From: Thiomicrorhabdus sp. Kp2
GTDB lineage: Bacteria > Pseudomonadota > Gammaproteobacteria > Thiomicrospirales > Thiomicrospiraceae
Length of the DNA: 64,000 nt
Direction of reading: 5' to 3'
Assembly: GCF_000478585.1 (NCBI RefSeq)
Contig: NZ_ARWI01000001.1
Span: forward strand, 1,736,001-1,800,000
Of the stretch, positions 27,000 through 35,954 are shown in pieces (the first letter of the stretch is position 1; the number at the start of each line of letters is the position of its first letter). The notes under the pieces were generated by a model, which saw nothing but the letters and a program-made list of their open reading frames with translations, had not been told where the DNA came from and searched no databases. The position numbers and the translations under genes are program-made.

Positions 27000-28508
27000 C
27001 TAAGTAACAGTAAATTGACCCATCATCCCCGCATCTTCGTGTTCTAAAATATGGCAGTGATACATGTAAGGAATCTTGCTGTCTTTATAAGGCCCTGTTG
27101 GAAATAGAATTCTGACTTTTTCATCAGCATGCACGGTTACCGTATCTTTAAAACCGTTTTCCCAGGGATAAGGCGCTTTACCGTCGCGATCTAATACTCT
27201 AAATTGGGTATTATGTACGTGGAATGGATGATGCATCATGGAGGGGTTCTGCAGTTCCCATACCTCGAAGGTATTCGCATGAGTTACTTCATTGATGACA
27301 TCCATATCCATGGCTTGGCCATTAATCGTAAAGCCTCCAGAACCAAACATCATTCTTGGGCCCATTTGCATCTCTAAACTCATTCGCCTAGTTTGAGCCA
27401 CCTGTACTTTAGACCAATCGGGCAAGGTTATCAGCTGAGTAGTTTTAAACGCAGACGATCGTTCAGACTGACTCGAATCAATATGCAATAAATCAAAGTT
27501 TTGATCCAGATAACGGGCGTTACCTCCACCCATCATGCCCATTGAAAGATTGCCATAGCCTTTGATGCTTCTGAGAGTAATAGGATTTCGGTCAGAAAGA
27601 TCCACTAATATCTCGGCTCGTTCTGCAGGTGCTAAACGAATTTGGCGTAAGGTTGTCGGTTTTTCCAGTAGGCCGCCATCGGAGGCAATTAGCTGAAAAG
27701 GCCGGTTATCTGAAAATGCTAAATGATAAAAACGGGCATTTGATGCATTATGTAACCGCAATCTAACCAGTGTTTTTTTCGGTTTAAGCACCGAGTTTGC
27801 AACGCCATTCACCAACATGACATCGCCATGCATGCCTCGCATTTTATTCATACGGGTATTGTTGTAATAGAATTCGCCCGATTCATCAAACGCTCTGTCC
27901 ATTAAAATGACAGGGTAATCATCTATGCCATATTGATGCGGGATACCTAAGTCGGCATCTCGATCCTCATCCACAATCTGCATTTGACCGCCAAGGCCAC
28001 GCCAAACTTGCTGGCCCGTTTGATTATGGGTGTGGGAATGATAAAACAGGGTTGAGGGCTCATTGAGTATTTTCCATTCCGCTACCCAGGTTTTACCGGG
28101 TTGAATAGCTTGGTGTGGCCCACCATCTTCCGTTGCAGGTAACACCATGCCGTGCCAGTGAAGCGCGGCGGTTTCATTTAGATTATTCGTCACCTCCATT
28201 TTGACAGTTTGGCCTTTTTTCATTCTTAACACGGGGGCTAAAAAGTCTTGGTTAATGCCAATGGTCTCGGTAGTCGTATCGGCTAATATTCGAGTTTGAC
28301 CTTGCTGTAGTCTCAGTTTAAAAACTTGTTTACCCTGAATGGTTTGTCCTTCCTCAATTGTGGGCAAGTTAAAGTCGTTAAGGTTAAAAATAGGTTTTGA
28401 AAATCCCGTTTGCGATATTGTTTGAGCAAGTGTCAAAGGGGAATGAGTTGCGGCTATTAAGCCGGAGGTCATGCCTAATCCTTGTCGTAAAAAGTCACGT
28501 CTCTTCAT
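27000..28508 (-). CDS. Multicopper oxidase (CueO/SufI-like), Tat-exported
   Basis: 502 residues. Twin-arginine signal MKRRDFLRQ. Three cupredoxin domains with the four copper-ligand motifs HWHGM (~118), HSHTH (~158), HPFHVHNTQF (~427) and YHCHILEHEDAGMM (~483), so both the trinuclear and type 1 sites are intact. The expected role is oxidation of Cu(I) to less toxic Cu(II) in the periplasm. Met-rich patches (MGMMGGGN, MQMGPRMM) may bind Cu(I). AAGGAA precedes the ATG. It lies 64 bp downstream of a cytochrome c gene, so electrons could pass between them. A second multicopper oxidase is 1.3 kb further right. Confidence 0.9.
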   Translation of the reverse strand: MKRRDFLRQGLGMTSGLIAATHSPLTLAQTISQTGFSKPIFNLNDFNLPTIEEGQTIQGKQVFKLRLQQGQTRILADTTTETIGINQDFLAPVLRMKKGQTVKMEVTNNLNETAALHWHGMVLPATEDGGPHQAIQPGKTWVAEWKILNEPSTLFYHSHTHNQTGQQVWRGLGGQMQIVDEDRDADLGIPHQYGIDDYPVILMDRAFDESGEFYYNNTRMNKMRGMHGDVMLVNGVANSVLKPKKTLVRLRLHNASNARFYHLAFSDNRPFQLIASDGGLLEKPTTLRQIRLAPAERAEILVDLSDRNPITLRSIKGYGNLSMGMMGGGNARYLDQNFDLLHIDSSQSERSSAFKTTQLITLPDWSKVQVAQTRRMSLEMQMGPRMMFGSGGFTINGQAMDMDVINEVTHANTFEVWELQNPSMMHHPFHVHNTQFRVLDRDGKAPYPWENGFKDTVTVHADEKVRILFPTGPYKDSKIPYMYHCHILEHEDAGMMGQFTVT

Positions 28509-28571
28509 TTGAATTCCTTTTTAGAACGCTGGGTAAGCAATGAGTAGCGCTCTTGTAATGTAATACATAAT

Positions 28572-29003
28572 TTATTTCAGACCACCACGTTCTAACCAGG
28601 CCTGGTAGATGTTGTCTGACCAAAGACTTTGAAAATAGGCGATTGCAGCCAATTGCTCGGTCTGGGTTAACTTATCTTTAAACCCTGGCATGGTTCCTCC
28701 TAACGGAATTCCGCCATTTTGTGTCGTTCTTAAGAGGATTTTTAGCGGGTGATGCCATGCATGCGCTGAGCCATTTAAAGGTGGAGCCGGATAACTTCCA
28801 TCCGCTAAAGTCTTTTTCCAGTCTTTCGTGAGCCCCTGTGCCTTATCGCCGTGACAAACGGCGCAATTGTTGGTAAATGTTTTTTTTCCAATCTGAACAT
28901 CAGCATTTGAATACCATCTTTCAGAGGTATCCAATTTTGCTACCTGCTCATCTGAACAGGCGCTCAGTAGCAATAAAAACGGAATAATTAATAAAACTCT
29001 CAT
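28572..29003 (-). CDS. Cytochrome c lipoprotein
   Basis: 143 residues. The signal ends in a lipobox (LLSAC). One haem-binding CAVCH (~50) and a distal Met in LGGTMPGFKDKL (~102) mark a class I cytochrome c. It lies between copB and a multicopper oxidase in the same orientation, which suggests it carries electrons from copper oxidation. A copy of the ACCAGGCCTGGT palindrome lies in its coding sequence near the C-terminus. Confidence 0.85.
   Translation of the reverse strand: MRVLLIIPFLLLLSACSDEQVAKLDTSERWYSNADVQIGKKTFTNNCAVCHGDKAQGLTKDWKKTLADGSYPAPPLNGSAHAWHHPLKILLRTTQNGGIPLGGTMPGFKDKLTQTEQLAAIAYFQSLWSDNIYQAWLERGGLK
28595..28606. repeat. Palindrome ACCAGGCCTGGT, copy 3 (inside the cytochrome c gene)
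   Basis: Perfect 12 bp palindrome within coding DNA, the only full-length copy inside the island. Confidence 0.8.
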
Positions 29004-29066
29004 GGTGATTTCCTATCTGTATGGTCAGACTTAATGGTGAATAAGTCCGACCGTTATAGTGTTTAA

Positions 29067-29774
29067 TTAAAACCAGAATCTTAAACCGGCCACTAGACTG
29101 GTTTCTGACTCTTTTCCACCTTCGGCCTTAACATAGTCGGCTGTTTTGCCAAAGGCCTGGTTAAATTTAAGACCGATATAGGGTGCAAATTTTCGTGAAA
29201 ATTCATAACGAAAACGTAGTCCAAGTTCGGCAGATGACAGTCCAGATCCAATCCCCATGGATTCATCATCAGAGGAATAGGCACTAAGTTTTAGGCTGGG
29301 AGTTAATATCAGTTTTTGGGTAAATAAAGCCTCGTATTCTGTATCTAATCTAAAGCCAATATTTTTGTCGTTTGCCAGTATGACCGCATTGGTTTCAAAG
29401 AAGTAAGGGGCAAGGCCTTGTAACCCGATTATTCCCCAATTTTGGGTTTTTTCAGGAGTCGTGTCGTAACCTAAACCCATTTGAAGATCCCAAAATTTTT
29501 CAATGGGACGGCTGTAGAGCAGCTGGTTCTCAGACTCGATTTGGCCATTCACACTTTCACCTTCTGTTTTAAGGTAAAGCTTGTGCCAGTCCTTACCGAT
29601 CCATGCGGATGCATCCCAAGCGGTAGGGTTCCCTGTTTGGTTACTGACCTCTAAGGTGTCCATTAACAAGGATGCTAATAAAGGGTCTCTTTCCCCGCCT
29701 GCGTGCACTTGCGATGTTATTAGCATCGACGAGGTAAGTGCGGCACTTAAAATTGTTTTGAGTGAATTTTTCAT
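29067..29774 (-). CDS. copB: Outer membrane copper resistance protein CopB
   Basis: 235 residues from ATG 29774, chosen because AGGAG lies 8 nt upstream; an in-frame upstream start at 29804 would remove that logic. Signal peptide to QVHAGG. The rest is a beta-barrel typical of CopB: KDWHKLYLKTEGE, SRPIEKFWDLQMGLGYD, RLDTEYEALFTQKLILTPS, GLRFRYEFSRKFAPYIG and a final aromatic Phe. The Met/His-rich N-terminal extension seen in many CopB proteins is missing, while the preceding CopA-type oxidase has such repeats. It follows that gene with almost no gap. Confidence 0.85.
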   Translation of the reverse strand: MKNSLKTILSAALTSSMLITSQVHAGGERDPLLASLLMDTLEVSNQTGNPTAWDASAWIGKDWHKLYLKTEGESVNGQIESENQLLYSRPIEKFWDLQMGLGYDTTPEKTQNWGIIGLQGLAPYFFETNAVILANDKNIGFRLDTEYEALFTQKLILTPSLKLSAYSSDDESMGIGSGLSSAELGLRFRYEFSRKFAPYIGLKFNQAFGKTADYVKAEGGKESETSLVAGLRFWF

Positions 29775-29803
29775 CTTTATATCTCCTAAATCACGAATCA
29801 TCA

Positions 29804-31960
29804 TTATCGAATTTGCACACGTCTAAACATGCCCATCATGTGGTAAAGCATGTGGCAGTGATAAGCCCAATCACCACGAGCATCCATGGTGACTCGATAA
29901 CTGATTTTGGCGCCTGGTTGCACAACAATGGTGTGTTTTCTAGGAATATGATTTTCATCTCCCGTTTCTAAATCACTCCATACACCGTGTAAGTGCATAG
30001 GATGATTCATCATGGTGTCATTAATAAATGTCACGCGAATGCGCTCACCGTAATTAAACTTCAATGGTGGTGCTTCATCAAATGGAATACCGTCAATTGA
30101 CCACATATAACGCTCCATATTGCCCGTTAAGTGCAATAGCAATTCTTTAGTAGGCTTTGGCTCATGGCGTGTTGGATAAAGGTTTTTTAAGTCGGCATAG
30201 GTTAAGACCTTGCGTCCATTATTGCGTAAGCCAACGCCTGGATCATCTAAACGATATTTTGCGCCAGTAGCACGCATGTCGATTTGCGGGCCTTCTTTTT
30301 TAGGCACATCAATTAGAGGGAGTTTTGGGTTCATATCCATTGGAATTTGTACGTCATCTAAATTGACATTCATGTTAGACGCAGTGTGTGCGTGCTTTGA
30401 ATGATCAACATCACTGACATCCTGGCCCATTTTCATTTTTTCCATGGTTAAGGCGTGCGTATAATCAGGAGATGTCATGCCATCCATTTGCATGCCGCCA
30501 AGCATATCGTGACCGCTATGGTCCATGCTCTGCATTTGCGAACCTCCAGACATATCGTGTCCAGTGTGATCCATACCATTCATTTGTGAACCACCAGGCA
30601 TATCGTGACCGCTATGGTCCATGCTCTGCATTTGCGAACCGCCAGACATATCGTGTCCAGTGTGATCCATACCATTCATTTGTGAACCGCCAGACATATC
30701 GTGACCACTCTGGTTCATGCCAGACATTTGTGAGCTACCCGATATGTCATGGCCGCTATGGTCCATGCCTGGCATAGAGTGGTCCATTCCCATGTCTGTC
30801 ATGCTTAAAATAGGTAATGGATCCATTTCAGGAGTAGTCGCTAATTTTGAAGCATCGGAGGTAATGGAGCCTATCGCATAACCTGAACGGTCAATGGCTT
30901 GAGCAAAGATGGCATAAGCTTGTTTACTGGTGTCTGCTTCCACCATGACATCATAGGTTTCTGCGACACCTATACGGAATTCATCTACTTGAACAGGTTG
31001 TACTAAGTTACCGTCGGATGCAATCACCGTCATTTTTAGTCCAGGGATGCGAACATCAAAGAAAGTCATTGCCGAGCTATTAATAAAACGTAAACGGACT
31101 TTTTTGCCTGACTCCACCACGGCACGCCAATGTGCATTTGGTGCTAGTCCGTTCATTAAATAGGTGTAGGTAGCACCAGAAATATCTGATAAATCACGGT
31201 CTGTCATTTTCATATTGTTCCACATAGAACGATCTGACCAGGCTTTTGAAAAACCTTTTTCTTTTACTTCACTAAAAAAATCACCGACCGTTCTTTGGCT
31301 AAAGTTGTAATAGTCTCCCATTTTTTTGAGATTCGCATAAAGTTGTTCTGGAGCAGTATCTGACCAATCTGATAGTTGAATGACATGGTCATAATCGGCT
31401 TGAACATGCTTAGGTTCTTCTTTTTTAGGAAGAATGACAATTGCTCCGTATACACCTGTTTGCTCTTGGTATGCAGAGTGACTGTGATACCAATAGGTAC
31501 CATTTTGGGTTAGGGTAAATTGATAGGTGTAGGTTTCACCGGGCTTAATTCCATCAAAACTAAAGCCGGGCACACCATCCATATTGGTTGGTAATATAAT
31601 GCCGTGCCAGTGAATTGAGCTATCTACGGACAGTTCATTTTTAACGCGTAGCGTAACCGTGTCGCCTTCACGCCAAACCAGTGTAGGCGCTGGCAATGAA
31701 CCATTCACTAGAGTAGCTATATTAGGTGTGCCGGTTACATTGACCATTTTTTCTGAAATGGTTAAATCGAACTCTGTACCTGACAAGACTGGTTGCTTTG
31801 GGTTATAAGTCGTTGCATCGTGAGAAAGTGTATCTTCGTATGCAAAAGCAGCGGGTATATGGGCTGCAACTGCGGCTGCAACCGTTGTTAAAGCAAATCC
31901 GCGTACAAACTGACGACGGTTCATTGTTGTTGGGTGTGTGTTTTTAGTAGAAGAGGTCAT
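29804..31960 (-). CDS. CopA-type multicopper oxidase with Met/His repeat array
   Basis: 718 residues of the periplasmic copper-resistance CopA family (not the P-type ATPase). Twin-arginine signal MNRRQFVRGFALTT. Cupredoxin motifs HWHGI (~118), WYHSHS (~158), HPMHLHG (~650) and YHCHMLYHMMGMF (~700) complete the copper sites. Between domains 2 and 3 (~395-490) is an array of 16-residue units of the form MDHSGHDMSGGSQM, a likely copper-binding region. AAGGAG precedes the ATG. It is the first gene of the copA-copB-cytochrome-oxidase block and is transcribed leftward, probably the main periplasmic copper oxidase and sequestration protein. Confidence 0.92.
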   Translation of the reverse strand: MTSSTKNTHPTTMNRRQFVRGFALTTVAAAVAAHIPAAFAYEDTLSHDATTYNPKQPVLSGTEFDLTISEKMVNVTGTPNIATLVNGSLPAPTLVWREGDTVTLRVKNELSVDSSIHWHGIILPTNMDGVPGFSFDGIKPGETYTYQFTLTQNGTYWYHSHSAYQEQTGVYGAIVILPKKEEPKHVQADYDHVIQLSDWSDTAPEQLYANLKKMGDYYNFSQRTVGDFFSEVKEKGFSKAWSDRSMWNNMKMTDRDLSDISGATYTYLMNGLAPNAHWRAVVESGKKVRLRFINSSAMTFFDVRIPGLKMTVIASDGNLVQPVQVDEFRIGVAETYDVMVEADTSKQAYAIFAQAIDRSGYAIGSITSDASKLATTPEMDPLPILSMTDMGMDHSMPGMDHSGHDISGSSQMSGMNQSGHDMSGGSQMNGMDHTGHDMSGGSQMQSMDHSGHDMPGGSQMNGMDHTGHDMSGGSQMQSMDHSGHDMLGGMQMDGMTSPDYTHALTMEKMKMGQDVSDVDHSKHAHTASNMNVNLDDVQIPMDMNPKLPLIDVPKKEGPQIDMRATGAKYRLDDPGVGLRNNGRKVLTYADLKNLYPTRHEPKPTKELLLHLTGNMERYMWSIDGIPFDEAPPLKFNYGERIRVTFINDTMMNHPMHLHGVWSDLETGDENHIPRKHTIVVQPGAKISYRVTMDARGDWAYHCHMLYHMMGMFRRVQIR
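30480..30780 (-). repeat. 48 bp tandem repeats encoding a Met/His-rich array
   Basis: About six direct 48 bp units (16 codons) in frame within the multicopper oxidase. Alternate units are the most alike, giving a higher-order 96 bp period (MQSMDHSGHDM / MNGMDHTGHDM), a sign of recent duplication of a two-unit block. Confidence 0.85.
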
Positions 31961-32092
31961 CTCTAACTCCTTAAAAAATAATCAATAAAGGGATTAAGTT
32001 TTAAGGCGAAAGCGTTAAATTACGGAACGGATTTCTTTTTTCTAAAAAGAATCAGACTCTGTCAGTATATATTTGAACGCATTTCGCCTGAG

Positions 32093-32488
32093 TTAGATGG
32101 CAGGAGGAGGTGTTTCTGGCTGAGAATTAGAGTATTGAACTGAAATTGCTAAAGTCGGCGTTAGATGTCCGACCAATAATATTCCTGATAGAATCATCTC
32201 TATTTGTGCATAAAATGGCGTTGCTGCATGAATAGAGATGCACATCAAATCGTGACAGTTTGAATTTTGATCACATTGATTGCAATCCATCATAGCGTGC
32301 ATTTGAGAATTTGCGTTTGATTCACTTGAAAAAGGCATTGTTTGTACCTCGTTCATGTTCATCGAGTGGTGCATGATTTGCATTTGAGATTTTTCCGCTT
32401 GATTAAATTGAGACATATCCATCCCTGCCCACGCAGTTGTCGCGAAGCTTTGAAGAATGAAAATGACTAAAAACAATCGTTTTAACAT
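32093..32488 (-). CDS. Unknown exported Met/Cys-rich small protein
   Basis: 131 residues from ATG 32488, which has AGGA 8 nt upstream. Signal peptide to TTAWAG, then Met/His-rich sequence (QIMHHSMNM) and a Cys cluster (CNQCDQNSNCHDLMC), a hydrophobic segment (~85-105) and a Pro-rich end (PETPPPAI). It sits upstream of the CopA-type oxidase on the same strand. The architecture (signal, metal-binding Cys/His, hydrophobic segment, PP tail) recurs at 39982 and 40719. A role in periplasmic copper binding is inferred. Confidence 0.65.
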   Translation of the reverse strand: MLKRLFLVIFILQSFATTAWAGMDMSQFNQAEKSQMQIMHHSMNMNEVQTMPFSSESNANSQMHAMMDCNQCDQNSNCHDLMCISIHAATPFYAQIEMILSGILLVGHLTPTLAISVQYSNSQPETPPPAI

Positions 32489-32524
32489 CTGGGTATTCCT
32501 AACGGATGTATAGGGAAGTCTCAT

Positions 32525-32834
32525 TATGCCTATTTAATTTTGAGACAAAATGCATGATTTCATTGTAAACCAATTATTTACTCGAATGCAATTGTTTGTT
32601 TTAGTTTTCAAAAAATGGAAGTTAATGAAAAAATGGGAAGAGGAACAAGCTGGATGTCATGTGACTCAAGTGATGGGTGAGTACAGAATTGAAAAACTAA
32701 AATAATTACGACGGGTTTGAAGTTGAGCCTCTAAAGCTTAGATTTAAATGATGTTAAAGCGTACTTTCGCACGCTTTTTAAACGTTGTAGTTACATGGGT
32801 TTATAAATATAAACCCATGACGTGACTAAATTTA
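32525..32834. other. Intergenic region between the copper and Czc-type operons
   Basis: No gene seen. It holds two hairpins: 32756-32780 (AAAGCGT/ACGCTTT followed by TTTT rightward) and 32795-32818 (ATGGGTTTA/TAAACCCAT). The AT-rich left part probably contains the promoter of the leftward copA block. Confidence 0.55.
32756..32818. terminator. Tandem hairpin terminators after the Czc-type operon
   Basis: Two perfect stems, AAAGCGT/ACGCTTT and ATGGGTTTA/TAAACCCAT, 17 to 79 nt past the stop of the leftward RND pump gene. The first also has a T run for rightward reading. Confidence 0.6.
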
Positions 32835-35800
32835 CTATACGGCTTGATTCTTACTATGCAATATTCGATAGAGCGCAGGTAGAACAAACAGCGTTAGTAT
32901 TGTTGATGAAATTATTCCACCTATAACCACGGTTGCTAAAGGGCGTTGTACTTCTGAGCCTATCCCGGTATTTAATGCCATTGGGATAAAGCCAAGAGCA
33001 GCTACAAGTGCTGTAGTGATAACAGGGCGTAAACGGCCTAAGGCGCCATCAATGATAGCGTCTTCAAGTGCCACCCCTTTCCTTCTCAAGTCTTTAATAA
33101 ATGAAATCATCACCAGACCATTCAATATTGCGATACCAGAAAGGGCAATGAATCCGACGGCGGCTGAGATTGAAAATGGAATGCCAGTAAGGTGTAGAGC
33201 CATAACACCTCCTGTTAACGCCAGAGGTACGCCAGTAAAGATTATCGCGGCATCTTTAATTGAGCTTAAAGCCCAAAGCAAAAGAGCCATAATCATTACT
33301 AAGGTAATAGGTACAACAATGGCTAGCCTTTCAGATGCCGATTGAAGCTTCTGATAAGTTCCACCGTATTCAACCCAATACCCTGAAGGTATATCAACAG
33401 ATTGATTTATCGTTGCTTGAACATCTTGAACAAATGAACCTAAATCACGCCCTCGAACGTTTGCAGTAACAACAACGCTTCGTTTACCATCTTCTCTTTT
33501 TATTTGATTGTATCCCTCGACAAGTTCGATGCTAGCCAGTTCTTGTAGAGGAATAACATCTTTATTCAATAATTGGATTGGAAGATAGGAAAGTCCATCA
33601 ACGTCTGTTCTTAGGTGTTCTGGTAATCGGACAACGATGTCGGAGTTACGATCACCTTCATAGAATTGACCAGCCTGTTGACCGCCAAGAGCTACGGCAA
33701 GTTGGTCTTGGAGGTGTTTCGTACTGATACCATATTGAGCCAGTTTTTCAATCTTAGGGTTGATGGTTAAAATCGGTAACCCTGTCGTTTTTTCGGATTG
33801 CAGATCGGCAATGCCAGAAACACCACTAATCGCCTTTTCAATCTCTTTACCTAGCTCGCCTAATTTGTCAAAATCATCACCAAATACTTTAATGGCGAGT
33901 TCTGACCTTACACCTGATAAGAGTTCATTAAAGCGCATTTGAATAGGTTGAAGAAATTCATAGCGGTTTCCTGGTATAGGTTCGACTAGCTCGGCAAGCT
34001 CATTGACAACTTGTTGTTTTTCTTTAGTCGGATCTGGCCATTCATCACGCGGCTTAAGGATAATAAAGTTGTCAGCAACACTTGGAGGAACGGCATCTGT
34101 TGCGACATCAGGCGTTCCTATTTTTGCAAAGATTCTTTCTACTTCAGGTAACTCTTTTACTTTTTCTTCAAGCACCTTTTGCATGTCTATGGACTGTGAA
34201 AGAGACGTTCCAGGAATACGTAGAGCATGCATAGCAATATCGCCTTCATCTAAATTAGGCACAAACTCACTTCCAAGCTTAGTGGCTTGGTAACCTGAAA
34301 ATGAGACTAATCCAATTGCCACGGCTAGTACCAACCATCTTGCTTTAATCGCAAAATTTAATAAAGGCTCATAAGCTTTCATTGCTGAACTCATGATGAT
34401 GTTATGTTTGATAACAACTGGTTTTTTAAAGAACAGTGCAACACAAGCGGGAACAAATGTAATGGAAAGAAGCATTGCTGATGCTAAAGCCATGACAACT
34501 GTAATCGCCATAGGGTGAAACATTTTGCCTTCAACGCCAGTTAATGCAAATATCGGGAAATAGACGGCGGTGATGATAAACACCCCAAAAAGAGCGGGTC
34601 TTATCACTTCTTGAGTAGCACTGAATACAATTTCTAAACGTTCTTTTAAGTCTAGGGTTTTCTTTTGTACGCTCGCCATACTTAAACGTCTTAAACAGTT
34701 TTCTACAATGATGATTGCACCATCGACAAGTAGACCAAAATCTAGGGCACCAAGACTCATTAGATTGGCGCTAACTTTTGTTTGTACCATTCCCGTAATG
34801 GTCATTAACATAGCAATAGGGATAACGGCTGCCGTAATGATGGCTGCACGAATGTTTCCAAGTAGTAAAAATAGAATGACGATGACTAAAATAGCCCCTT
34901 CAAACAGGTTTTTCTTTACTGTATCTAACGTTTTATTGACTAGATTAATGCGGTTGTAGGTTTCTGTTAAGGTGACGCCGTGAGGTAAAGTCGGCTTAAT
35001 GACTTCAAGTTGTTTTGAAACGGCCTCTGCAACGGTAAGGCTATTTTCACCAATCAACATAAATACCGTACTCATTACGACTTCACGACCATTTTGAGTC
35101 GCCGCTCCCGTTCTAAGTTCTTTGCCTTCAGTCACATTCGCAACATGTTTGACTTGAATGTTTATCCCAGAATCATTACTTACAACAATATTGGATAGGC
35201 CTTCAAGACTGTTTTGTTGGCCTGGTACTCGCATTAACCATTGAGCACCATTTTTTTCAATAAAACCTACGCCACGATTTTCATTATTCATTTCAATGGC
35301 GTTAATGACTTGAGCCTGACTTAGGCCGTAGGCAAGTAATTTGTCTGGAATGATTTCAACAACGATTTCTTTTTTGTAACCTCCAATCGGGTTTACTTCA
35401 ACGACACCAGGCACTTTAAGTAACTGTGGACGTACAATCCAGTCATGAACTGTACGTAAGTCCATAGGTGTAATCTCTGAGCCGTCGGCATTTTTCGCTC
35501 CAGGTTCAGCATCCACTGTAAACATGACAATTTCACCTAACCCAGTTGATATAGGGCCTAACTCAGGCACTAAATTGCTAGGTATCTTAGATTTTACGTT
35601 AGATAGTTTTTCGTTGATTAGCTGGCGCGCAAAGTATATGTCGGTACCATCCTCAAAAATAGCGGTAATTTGAGATAAGCCATAACGAGAAACCGATCTT
35701 GTTTTAATCATATTTGGTGTGCCAGAGAGCGCGGTTTCAATAGGGAATGAAATTCTTTGTTCAACTTCTAAAGGTGTATATCCAGGTGCTTCGGTATTGA

Positions 35801-35945
35801 TGACAACTTGTACATTGGTTATATCGGGTACCGCATCAACAGGAAGTTTTGTGGCATTCCAAATTCCAAGTGCGATAAGCAGCAGTACAGCACCCAGAAT
35901 CACCCCACTTCGTTTTATGGAAAATTGTAAAATAAAATTTAGCAT
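32835..35945 (-). CDS. czcA: Heavy-metal RND efflux pump, CzcA type
   Basis: 1036 residues, the usual size of an HME-RND pump, with twelve membrane segments and two large periplasmic loops. In membrane segment 4, DFGLLVDGAIIIVEN matches the DFGxxxDGAxxxVEN signature given for the divalent-cation (Co/Zn/Cd or Ni) subfamily, unlike the copper/silver signature of the pump at 42524. It is expected to export divalent cations across the envelope using the proton gradient. AAGGAA lies before the ATG, 9 bp downstream of the adaptor gene. Exact metal not determinable. Confidence 0.9.
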   Translation of the reverse strand: MLNFILQFSIKRSGVILGAVLLLIALGIWNATKLPVDAVPDITNVQVVINTEAPGYTPLEVEQRISFPIETALSGTPNMIKTRSVSRYGLSQITAIFEDGTDIYFARQLINEKLSNVKSKIPSNLVPELGPISTGLGEIVMFTVDAEPGAKNADGSEITPMDLRTVHDWIVRPQLLKVPGVVEVNPIGGYKKEIVVEIIPDKLLAYGLSQAQVINAIEMNNENRGVGFIEKNGAQWLMRVPGQQNSLEGLSNIVVSNDSGINIQVKHVANVTEGKELRTGAATQNGREVVMSTVFMLIGENSLTVAEAVSKQLEVIKPTLPHGVTLTETYNRINLVNKTLDTVKKNLFEGAILVIVILFLLLGNIRAAIITAAVIPIAMLMTITGMVQTKVSANLMSLGALDFGLLVDGAIIIVENCLRRLSMASVQKKTLDLKERLEIVFSATQEVIRPALFGVFIITAVYFPIFALTGVEGKMFHPMAITVVMALASAMLLSITFVPACVALFFKKPVVIKHNIIMSSAMKAYEPLLNFAIKARWLVLAVAIGLVSFSGYQATKLGSEFVPNLDEGDIAMHALRIPGTSLSQSIDMQKVLEEKVKELPEVERIFAKIGTPDVATDAVPPSVADNFIILKPRDEWPDPTKEKQQVVNELAELVEPIPGNRYEFLQPIQMRFNELLSGVRSELAIKVFGDDFDKLGELGKEIEKAISGVSGIADLQSEKTTGLPILTINPKIEKLAQYGISTKHLQDQLAVALGGQQAGQFYEGDRNSDIVVRLPEHLRTDVDGLSYLPIQLLNKDVIPLQELASIELVEGYNQIKREDGKRSVVVTANVRGRDLGSFVQDVQATINQSVDIPSGYWVEYGGTYQKLQSASERLAIVVPITLVMIMALLLWALSSIKDAAIIFTGVPLALTGGVMALHLTGIPFSISAAVGFIALSGIAILNGLVMISFIKDLRRKGVALEDAIIDGALGRLRPVITTALVAALGFIPMALNTGIGSEVQRPLATVVIGGIISSTILTLFVLPALYRILHSKNQAV

Positions 35946-35954
35946 GTCTTTTCC

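Noticed and set aside
30480-30780. Regular 48 bp repeats that could be mistaken for a CRISPR array
   Set aside because: They are contiguous and in frame, encode Met/His repeats of a multicopper oxidase, and have no unique spacers or cas genes.
32093-32488. Naming this protein CopC or CusF
   Set aside because: Length and Cys-rich layout differ, and the characteristic copper-site residues of those families were not found.
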